Assembly (NCBI GenBank): GCA_017515945.1
Contig: JAFWDX010000045.1
Coordinates: 1-5,951 of the forward strand
Direction: 5' to 3'
Length of the DNA stretch: 5,951 bases
Source: Blautia sp.
GTDB taxonomy: Bacteria > Bacillota > Clostridia > Lachnospirales > Lachnospiraceae
Numbering within the stretch: position 1 is the first letter of the stretch; every line of letters begins with the position of its first letter. Shown piece by piece: positions 1 through 4,971 of the stretch. The translations under genes were made by a program, and so were the position numbers. The notes beneath the pieces are model-generated. The model had not been told where the DNA came from and searched no databases. It worked only from the letters and a program-made list of their open reading frames with translations.

Positions 1-12
1 CGGAGGTAAATC

Positions 13-1368
13 ATGAAAAGAGAATCTTTTAAATCCCGCATCGGCTTCCTCCTGGTAAGCGCGGGATGTGCCATCGGCATCGGCAATGTATGGCGTTTTC
101 CGTTTGTGGCAGGCCAGAACGGCGGCGGCATCTTTGTCCTGCTCTACCTTTTCTTTCTGCTCGCTCTGGGCGTGCCTGTCCTGACCATGGAGCTGGCTGT
201 CGGACGGGCCAGCCGCAAAAGCGCCGTTCTCGCCTACAAATCACTTGAAAAACCCGGCAGTTTCTGGCATATCCATGGCTGGATATGCATGCTGGGCTGC
301 TTTATCCTGATGATCTACTACACAACGGTATCCGGATGGATGCTCAGCTACTTCTTCAAGTTTGCCGCCGGCACCTTCACACCCGGTATGGAAGCGGATT
401 CGATCGGAGGCGTTTTTAACGGACTTCTTTCCTCCCCCATCCAGATGATCCTCTGGATGGCCATCATCGTGGTGCTGGGCTTCTGGGTCTGCAGCTTAGG
501 CCTGCAGAACGGTCTCGAGCGGATCTCCAAATTTATGATGACCGCGCTGTTTGTTCTGATCGCTGTGCTGGCTGTCCACAGTTTTTCTCTGGATAATGCA
601 GGTGAGGGCATCCGGTTCTACCTGCTGCCGGACATCTCCCGGGTAAAGGAAGCCGGGATCGGCAGTGTTATCTCCGCCGCCATGAACCAGTCCTTCTTTA
701 CGCTGAGCCTCGGCGTGGCCTCCATGGAGATCTTCGGCAGTTACATGAGCAAGGATAAGACCCTGACCAGTGAAGCCGTCAGCATCTGCGGTCTGGATAC
801 CTTCGTCGCCCTGATGAGCGGCATGATCATTTTCCCCGCCTGTTTCTCCTTTGGCGTACAGCCGGATGCGGGACCGTCCCTGATCTTCCTGACCCTGCCC
901 AATGTTTTCGTCAACATGGCCGGCGGCCGTATCTGGGGCACCCTGTTTTTCCTTTTCATGACCTTCGCCAGCTTTTCGACTGTCATAGCTGTTTTTGAAA
1001 ACCTGATTTCCTTCTGCATGGACATGTTCGGCTGGGAAAGAAAAAAAGCTTCGCTGATCAACTGCATCCTGGTGCTGGTCGGCAGCCTGCCCTGTGCGCT
1101 CGGTTATAATATCCTCTCAAATATCCACCTCATCGGCGGAAGAGACATCCTGGACAGTGAGGACTTTATCGTCAGCATCTGCCTGCTGCCGATCGGATCT
1201 CTGATCTTCCTGCTCTTCTGCGTGACAAAATGGGGCTGGGGATTTGACAGCTACATGGAAGAGGCCAACACCGGAAGCGGTCTGCGCCTGAGCCCGAAGC
1301 TCAAACCTTTCTTCCAGATCGTCCTGCCGATCCTGATCCTCGTCCTTCTGATACAGGGACTGCGCTGA
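13..1368 (+). CDS. Sodium-dependent transporter, neurotransmitter:sodium symporter (NSS/SNF) family
   Basis: This is a complete 451-residue inner-membrane protein. It is probably an Na+-coupled symporter for an amino acid or related small solute with the LeuT fold. The family signature is clear: TM1 contains GNVWRFP (residues 24-30) followed by QNGGG (35-39), and TM6 contains NQSFFTLSLG (225-234), the unwound region that contacts substrate and sodium in LeuT. Hydrophobic segments fall near residues 9-30, 38-60, 88-114, 143-162, 172-192, 217-242, 258-282, 305-332, 346-366, 385-405 and 431-450. That gives about 11 helices, and the length is usual for bacterial NSS members. The ATG is set by GGAGG at 2-6 with a 6-nt gap. 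The window begins at this ribosome binding site, so upstream context is unknown. The gene ends just before RNA element A and a strong terminator, so it is probably the last gene of its transcript. The substrate cannot be read from sequence; family confidence is high. Confidence 0.95.
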   Translation: MKRESFKSRIGFLLVSAGCAIGIGNVWRFPFVAGQNGGGIFVLLYLFFLLALGVPVLTMELAVGRASRKSAVLAYKSLEKPGSFWHIHGWICMLGCFILMIYYTTVSGWMLSYFFKFAAGTFTPGMEADSIGGVFNGLLSSPIQMILWMAIIVVLGFWVCSLGLQNGLERISKFMMTALFVLIAVLAVHSFSLDNAGEGIRFYLLPDISRVKEAGIGSVISAAMNQSFFTLSLGVASMEIFGSYMSKDKTLTSEAVSICGLDTFVALMSGMIIFPACFSFGVQPDAGPSLIFLTLPNVFVNMAGGRIWGTLFFLFMTFASFSTVIAVFENLISFCMDMFGWERKKASLINCILVLVGSLPCALGYNILSNIHLIGGRDILDSEDFIVSICLLPIGSLIFLLFCVTKWGWGFDSYMEEANTGSGLRLSPKLKPFFQIVLPILILVLLIQGLR

Positions 1369-1375
1369 TATAACG

Positions 1376-1482
1376 GAGGATCTGAATACGTGGAGATCTT
1401 TGATTCCACATTTTCAGATCCTCTCCATATACCGTGCGGAAAACCAGGTATATTTTCTATTTATTTGATCACGTGAGTATAT
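1376..1482 (+). ncRNA. Candidate structured RNA element, copy A
   Basis: This 107-nt element starts 8 nt after the transporter stop. Its first hairpin has an 11-bp perfect stem (1376-1386 with 1413-1423), a 3x3 internal loop and an inner 5-bp stem (1390-1394 with 1405-1409). A second, longer hairpin pairs ATATAC (1427-1432) with GTATAT (1477-1482), then CGTG (1433-1436) with CACG (1470-1473) past a TGA bulge. Inside it an inner stem pairs CAGGTA (1445-1450) with TATTTG (1462-1467). The same architecture recurs upstream of eda (copy B), gap-free and about 78% identical. The conserved unpaired CGGAAA and GAT segments resemble riboswitch cores, but I do not recognise a known class. Its role here is unclear: it could be a 3' UTR element of the transporter, or a leader that works with the terminator just downstream to control the mutase gene. 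Confidence 0.6.
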
Positions 1483-1490
1483 AAAAAACT

Positions 1491-1558
1491 GAGATGGGGT
1501 CCGGCTCCTGGAATAAAGCGTAATCTTTGTTCCCGGTCCGGACCCCATCTCTTATTTT
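1491..1558 (+). terminator. Long hairpin terminator, probably bidirectional
   Basis: A perfect 14-bp stem pairs 1491-1504 (GAGATGGGGTCCGG) with 1538-1551. It continues after a small internal loop through CC-GGAA-AAAG pairs, closing on a loop of about 6 nt near CGTAAT. TTATTTT follows on the + strand (1552-1558). On the minus strand the hairpin is followed within two bases by a T6 run (complement of 1483-1488). It should end transcription from the transporter gene. It lies 8 nt after RNA element A, so it could also be an expression platform for that element. Confidence 0.8.
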
Positions 1559-1585
1559 GACATTTTCTTATAATTATAGTAAACT
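1557..1585 (+). promoter_or_regulatory. Putative sigma-A promoter for the phospho-sugar mutase gene
   Basis: A consensus -35 box TTGACA (1557-1562) is followed after 17 nt by TAAACT (1580-1585), a 4/6 match to the -10 consensus. An A/T-rich stretch containing TATAATTATAG lies between them. The -35 box overlaps the T-run of the preceding terminator. The start codon is 82 nt beyond the -10, leaving a short leader with AAGGAGG at 1652-1658, 8 nt before the ATG. The -10 assignment is less certain than the -35. Confidence 0.55.
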
Positions 1586-1666
1586 GAAAGTACATGATTG
1601 AGATTCTCAGAATAAATCTATGGAAAGATACAAAAAAGAAAAAGATTTCTGAAGGAGGATTACAAA

Positions 1667-3363
1667 ATGACTGCAAAAGAACGCTACGAGCTCTGGATGC
1701 AAAAGCTGGATCCATCCGATCCCCTGCATCAGGAGCTGGAGGGAATCAAAGACGACGAAGCCCGGATCACGGACTGCTTTTATCAGGAGATCGTATTCGG
1801 AACGGCCGGGCTGCGCGGCATCTGCGGCGCCGGCACGAACAGGATGAATGTGCTGACTGTAGGCAGAGCCACCCAGGGCATTGCCAATTACATTCTGGCT
1901 TCAGGTGAAGATCCGTTAAAGGGCGTGGCCATCGCCTACGACTGCCGTTACCATTCAAAGGAGTTCTCCGAGCTGGTCGCCTGCATTATGGCAGGCAACG
2001 GGATCCGGACCTATCTCTTCCCGTCCATGCGTCCCACACCGGAGTTATCCTTTGCCATAAGGCGTCTGGGCTGTCTGTCCGGCGTCAACATGACTGCCAG
2101 CCATAATCCCAAGGAATACAACGGCTACAAGGTATACTGGTCCGACGGTGCGCAGATCTCCGGAGAGATATCCGACGGGATGCTTGCCGAGATCCAGAAG
2201 CTGGATTTCTTCGACGATTTCCGGATGCTTTCTCTGGAAGAAGGGAAGCAGAAAGGACTCGTAGTCATGATCGGAGAAGACATGGACAGAGCATATCTGG
2301 ACTATGTCAAGGGCATGAGCCAGCACCCGGACGAGGAGCTGGACAAGAGCATCCGGATCGTTTACACGCCGCTTAACGGTGCCGGATCCATCCCCGTACG
2401 CACGGTCATGGATGAGATGGGCTATACGGATTTCCATATTGTGCCGGAGCAGGCTGAGCCGGATCCGGAGTTTACGACGGTTGGCTATCCCAATCCGGAG
2501 GATCCCAGAGGCTTCGCCCTCGCCCAGGAGCTGGGCCGCAAGGTCGGCGCTGAGGTCCTGATCGCCACTGATCCGGACTCAGACCGTATGGCTGTGGAGG
2601 CACTCTGGGACGACGGCACTTACCACTTCCTCAACGGCAATCAGACCGGCGCCATGCTGATCGCCTACATGGCCGAGGGCATGAAGCAGGCCGGCAGATA
2701 CCAGAGAAAGCTGCCCTGATCAAGTCCATCGTTACCGGAGACATGGGCGCCGCCATCGCCCGCAGCTACGGCATCCGCGTATTTGAAGCCCTGACCGGTT
2801 TCAAAAATATCTGCGGCAGGATCCCTGAGACAAAGGCCATGGGATACAGCTACTTCTTTGGATATGAAGAAAGCATCGGCTGCGCGCCGGGCGAGGAGGT
2901 CCGTGACAAGGACGGCGTCTGCTGCGCCATGCTGGTTTCCGAAATGGCCGCCTGGTATAAGAAAAAAGGCATGACTCTCCAGCAGGCACTGGAGTCCCTG
3001 TATAAAAAATATGGCTACTTCCGCGAAGATCAGGTCTCCCTCGTGCGCGAAGGAGCTGCCGGAGCCGCTCAGATCAGCCGCATCATGGACGCTTTCCGCG
3101 GTGCCAGACCTGCCTCTTTCGGACCCTTTACCGTACAAAAGACGACGGATTATATAAACGGATATGAGGATATTCCCGCTTCAAACGTTCTGCGCTTCGA
3201 TCTCGGAGAAGGAACATGGTTTGCCATGCGTCCCTCCGGCACAGAGCCAAAGATCAAATTCTACTACTATGCCGTATCGGATAATGCCCGGACTGCCGAG
3301 ACGACCGTAGAGCAAATGAAAGCCACGGTACAGGAACGCATCCGCGCGGCGGAAGAAGCATAA
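1667..3363 (+). pseudogene. Phospho-sugar mutase (phosphoglucomutase/phosphomannomutase), interrupted by a frameshift
   Basis: This alpha-D-phosphohexomutase interconverts glucose-1-phosphate and glucose-6-phosphate (or the mannose equivalents) in the cytoplasm. The first frame (1667-2719, 350 aa) carries GTAGLRG (45-51), the catalytic-serine loop TASHNP (143-148, Ser145) and the Mg2+ loop DPDSDR (302-307). The second frame (open to 3363) carries the sugar-binding GYEESIG and the phosphate-binding RPSGTEP. All four active-site loops are therefore present, but in two frames. Read back from 2743, the second frame continues upstream as PEKAALIKSIVTGD from 2701, which fits directly after MKQAGR in the first frame. 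One base is missing around 2696-2703. Restoring it gives about 565 aa, normal for the long Firmicute type (PgcA-like). There is no homopolymer at the junction, so a true deletion or an assembly error is likelier than programmed frameshifting. The start is fixed by AAGGAGG at 1652-1658. A MITE sits directly behind the stop codon. Confidence 0.9.
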
Positions 3364-3372
3364 TGAGATAAA

Positions 3373-3538
3373 GTATCTGTTCAGTCAGCACCTCGCATTT
3401 ACTGCGACACCGCAGGCGTGCCTTGGCAGGTGCGGGAGAAAAAAGTTGAACAGCCAAGGCCAGGCGCACTTTCAATGCGACGAAAGGAGCCTGCGCCTGG
3501 ACTCGTAACTGTGAAGGAGCTTGTGACTGAACAGTTAC
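3373..3538 (+). mobile_element. MITE-like element, copy 1 (166 bp, 8-bp target duplication)
   Basis: The left end GTATCTGTTCAGTCA (3373-3387) and right end TGACTGAACAGTTAC (3524-3538) are 14/15 inverted repeats. The identical 8-bp sequence GAGATAAA lies on both sides (3365-3372 and 3539-3546), the mark of a transposition event. The element encodes no transposase. It has about 11 differences over 168 bp from copy 2 (hand count). GTAA-type ends and 8-bp duplications are typical of the IS66 family, so an IS66-like transposase supplied in trans is a reasonable inference. The insertion begins 2 nt after the mutase stop codon and separated that gene from the palindromic terminator that originally followed it. 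The reading frame open across the reverse strand of the repeat is not taken as a gene. Confidence 0.85.
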
Positions 3539-3542
3539 GAGA

Positions 3543-3596
3543 TAAAAAACAGGGGACGGTTCTGTGTGTGACATCACACACAGAACCGTCCCCTGT
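3543..3596 (-). terminator. Perfect 48-bp palindrome serving as terminator of eda
   Basis: The arms 3549-3571 and 3574-3596 are perfect inverted repeats of 23 bp (ACAGGGGACGGTTCTGTGTG...) around a 2-nt centre. On the minus strand the hairpin runs into a T-rich tract (complement of 3543-3549), giving a good Rho-independent terminator for eda. On the + strand there is no T-run, but the hairpin may still help stop or stabilise the mutase transcript. GGGGACGGTTC palindromes of this kind recur between genes in many Clostridia (from memory) and resemble REP-like repeats. Confidence 0.75.
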
Positions 3597-3613
3597 AATC
3601 TTATAAGACAGGA

Positions 3614-3676
3614 TCATCCTCCGCACTCATCGATCGCCTTGCGGATCTGACAGCAGAGCTCAGCGTATTGATATAA
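3614..3676 (-). pseudogene. Relic of a second eda 3' end (21 codons including stop)
   Basis: Directly after the eda stop codon and in the same frame, the minus strand reads LYQYAELCCQIRKAIDECGG then stop. It aligns with the last 20 residues of eda: 11 of 20 are identical, including ELC and AIDEC, and the stop codon falls at the same place. By hand count about 39 of the last 48 bases match. It is too short to be a gene. It looks like what remains of a diverged tandem eda paralogue after deletion, or an old duplication of the gene's tail. Confidence 0.75.
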
Positions 3677-4315
3677 TCAGCCTCTGCACTCGTCGATCGC
3701 AGTGCGTGCCTGACGGCAGAGCTCGGTGATCTTGTCAAAGTTATGGCTGGAGATATCAGCCTTGGTGCAGACCCAGCTGCCGCCTACAGCCGCGATGAAC
3801 GGAGACTCGATATAATCCTTGATCGTATCTGCGCTTACGCCGCCTGTGGGCAGGAATTTGAGGCCGACAAAGGGAGCGGAAAGGGCTTTCATCGCCTTGA
3901 GGCCGCCGTACACATTAGCCGGGAAGAATTTGACCAGATTCAGGCCCTTCTTAAGCGCCATCATGATCTCAGTCGGTGTCGCAACACCAGGCAGGATCGG
4001 GATCTGGTTCTCCACACAGTAATCCACAGTCTCGGGATCGAAGCCCGGGGAAACGATGAATTTTGCGCCAGCCTCCAGAGCGGTCTTGCACTGCTCCAAG
4101 TTAAGCACGGTGCCTGCGCCTACCAGCATATCCGGTACATTGTCGGCAACAGCCTTGATAGCATCTCTGGCCGCCGCGGTACGGAATGTGATCTCCATGG
4201 TATTAATTCCGCCTGCAAGCAGAGCCTCTGCTGTGGGAACGGCATCCTCTACGTTTTCAATAACAACTACCGGAACCAGACCGCATGCCATGCATTTCTC
4301 AACTACACTGCTCAT
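3677..4315 (-). CDS. eda: Bifunctional KDPG/KHG aldolase (2-keto-3-deoxy-6-phosphogluconate aldolase)
   Basis: This class I aldolase of 212 aa cleaves 2-keto-3-deoxy-6-phosphogluconate to pyruvate and glyceraldehyde-3-phosphate. It is the last step of Entner-Doudoroff and of hexuronate/ketodeoxygluconate breakdown, in the cytoplasm. Visible family features are the catalytic glutamate in MEITFRT (Glu41, with Arg45), GAGTV (67-71), VSPGF (88-92), the Schiff-base lysine in VKFFPA (Lys129) and the phosphate-binding PTGGV (156-160). The length is typical. The frame also offers an ATG at 4333, but AGGAGG at 4324-4329 lies between the two ATGs and is 8 nt from the one at 4315, so 4315 is the start. 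The gene stands alone, has its own long structured leader (RNA element B) and ends at the 3549-3596 palindrome. Two MITE copies flank the locus. No dehydratase or kinase partner is visible, so the source of its substrate is unknown. Confidence 0.95.
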   Translation of the reverse strand: MSSVVEKCMACGLVPVVVIENVEDAVPTAEALLAGGINTMEITFRTAAARDAIKAVADNVPDMLVGAGTVLNLEQCKTALEAGAKFIVSPGFDPETVDYCVENQIPILPGVATPTEIMMALKKGLNLVKFFPANVYGGLKAMKALSAPFVGLKFLPTGGVSADTIKDYIESPFIAAVGGSWVCTKADISSHNFDKITELCRQARTAIDECRG

Positions 4316-4323
4316 GATGTTTT

Positions 4324-4329
4324 CCTCCT
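4324..4329 (-). promoter_or_regulatory. Ribosome binding site deciding the eda start
   Basis: AGGAGG on the minus strand lies 8 nt upstream of the ATG at 4315 and downstream of the alternative ATG at 4333, which rules the latter out as the main start. Confidence 0.85.
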
Positions 4330-4369
4330 GCATTCATTTAAGCTGTATTCATTAAAAAAGAAAGGATCA

Positions 4370-4476
4370 CTATACTCGCGCGATCAAATAAATGAAAAAT
4401 GTATTTGAGTTTCCGCGCGGTATATGCAGAGGCTCTAAATACGTGGAAGCAAAGCATTCCACGAATTAAGACCCTC
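4370..4476 (-). ncRNA. Candidate structured RNA element, copy B, in the eda 5' leader
   Basis: This is the second copy of the element at 1376-1482, aligned over 107 nt without a gap. On the minus strand the first hairpin pairs GAGGGTCTTAA (4476-4466) with TTTAGAGCCTC (4439-4429), 9 of 11 paired. Its inner stem CGTGGAA/TTCCACG is 7 bp, longer than in copy A. The second hairpin pairs TATAC (4424-4420) with GTATA (4375-4371), then CGCG (4419-4416) with CGCG (4382-4379) past a CGA bulge. The inner stem pairs CAAATA (4407-4402) with TATTTG (4390-4385). Compared with copy A, one second-hairpin pair changes from T-A to C-G, and two G-T pairs in the inner stem become A-T. A T-rich stretch (TTTCTTTTTT) follows, then the eda ribosome binding site. 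The position is that of a riboswitch-like leader; ligand and mechanism are unknown. Confidence 0.65.
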
Positions 4477-4558
4477 TAGTATGTTTAGGAGGCATTCGTA
4501 AATGAATGGATCATCTTGCTGTTCCATTTATTTATGGCTGACTCCTTAGTTCATTTAC

Positions 4559-4587
4559 ATTATAACACATAATTTCACATGTATAAA
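4559..4587 (-). promoter_or_regulatory. Putative extended -10 promoter for eda
   Basis: On the minus strand a perfect TATAAT (4564-4559) is preceded directly by TGT, giving an extended -10 (TGnTATAAT). A 17-nt spacer separates it from TTTATA (4587-4582), a 4/6 match to the -35 consensus. Transcription would start near 4552, making a leader of about 235 nt that contains RNA element B. The target duplication of MITE copy 2 begins at 4588, one base beyond the -35 box. Confidence 0.65.
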
Positions 4588-4595
4588 GATATTCC

Positions 4596-4761
4596 GTAAC
4601 TGTTCAGTCAGCACCTCGCATTTACTGCGACACCGCAGGCGTGCCTTGGCAGGTGCGTGAGACAAAAGCTGAGCAGCCAAGGCCGGGCGCACTTCCAATG
4701 CGACGAAAGGAGCCTGCGCCCGGCCTCGTAACTGTGTAGGAGCTTGTGACTGAACAGTTAC
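4596..4761 (+). mobile_element. MITE-like element, copy 2 (166 bp, 8-bp target duplication)
   Basis: GTAACTGTTCAGTCA (4596-4610) and TGACTGAACAGTTAC (4747-4761) are perfect 15-bp terminal inverted repeats. GATATTCC occurs on both sides (4588-4595 and 4762-4769) as an 8-bp target duplication. The orientation and length match copy 1. Internally GCCTTGGC (4643-4650) can pair with GCCAAGGC (4676-4683), or GGCCGGGCGCA (4681-4691) can pair with TGCGCCCGGCC (4715-4725); the two pairings share three bases. There is no transposase. The element abuts the -35 region of the eda promoter. Confidence 0.87.
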
Positions 4762-4774
4762 GATATTCCTTGCT

Positions 4775-4864
4775 ATGAGTCGCGGGGATTCATGAGCCTG
4801 GTTTTTGTTCACGGAATGACTGAAACGGGATACCTATGATGAAGAATCTGTCCCCGTGGCTCAT
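4775..4864. repeat. Long-range inverted repeat in non-coding DNA
   Basis: ATGAGTCGCGGGGA (4775-4788) can pair over 14 positions with TCCCCGTGGCTCAT (4851-4864) if two G-U wobbles are allowed, enclosing a 62-nt loop. The same right arm can instead pair with ATGAGCC at 4792-4798 (7 bp). The right arm, preceded by CTG, resembles CTGTCCCCCTGACTCAT at 4953-4969, so the two may be related REP-like units. No convincing gene lies between MITE copy 2 and 4966; apart from these hairpins I see nothing in that stretch. Confidence 0.45.
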
Positions 4865-4936
4865 CGCCACCTGATTTCATCAGCCGGGCTTCGATTTCGT
4901 TCACGACAGGCAGAGCCGACGTCCGGTTACAGGATA

Positions 4937-4971
4937 GCATGAGTCAAGGAACCTGTCCCCCTGACTCATGC
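4937..4971 (-). terminator. Hairpin overlapping the stop codon of the RyR-domain gene
   Basis: GCATGAGTCA (4937-4946) and TGACTCATGC (4962-4971) form a perfect 10-bp stem around a 15-nt loop containing GGAACCTGTCCCC. The minus-strand gene's TGA (4968-4966) lies inside the stem. No T-run follows, so this is a REP-like or transcript-protecting hairpin more than a classical terminator. Its GGGGACAGGTTCC core resembles the GGGGACGGTTC of the palindrome at 3549-3596. Confidence 0.5.

Noticed and set aside
2045..2437. 130-codon minus-strand frame inside the mutase gene, and similar ones at 2665-3138 and 741-1067
   Set aside because: Shadows of conserved + strand genes in GC-rich codon usage; no start signals and no recognisable family.
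4316..4333. Upstream ATG at 4333 as the eda start
   Set aside because: It would place the strong AGGAGG inside the coding region; the ATG at 4315 has ideal spacing and gives the usual family N-terminus.
3743..4408. 221-codon + strand frame opposite eda
   Set aside because: Antisense shadow: the minus strand carries unmistakable aldolase motifs and a ribosome binding site, and this frame has neither.
4502..4549. 15-codon + strand reading frame (MNGSSCC...) 9 nt after AGGAGG at 4487-4492
   Set aside because: The ribosome-site match is good, but the frame is antisense to the eda leader, very short, has no clear + strand promoter and resembles nothing I know. Chance is likely.
3365..4769. CRISPR array or tandem-repeat array suggested by repeated segments
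   Set aside because: There are only two copies, about 1.2 kb apart, each with terminal inverted repeats and its own target duplication; there are no regular spacers.
4555..4812. Minus-strand reading frame over MITE copy 2, with a similar protein frame over copy 1 (3254-3577)
   Set aside because: The frame is open in both copies only because the repeat lacks stops there. Most differences between copies change the amino acid, there is no convincing ribosome binding site, and the frame runs beyond the element into unrelated DNA.
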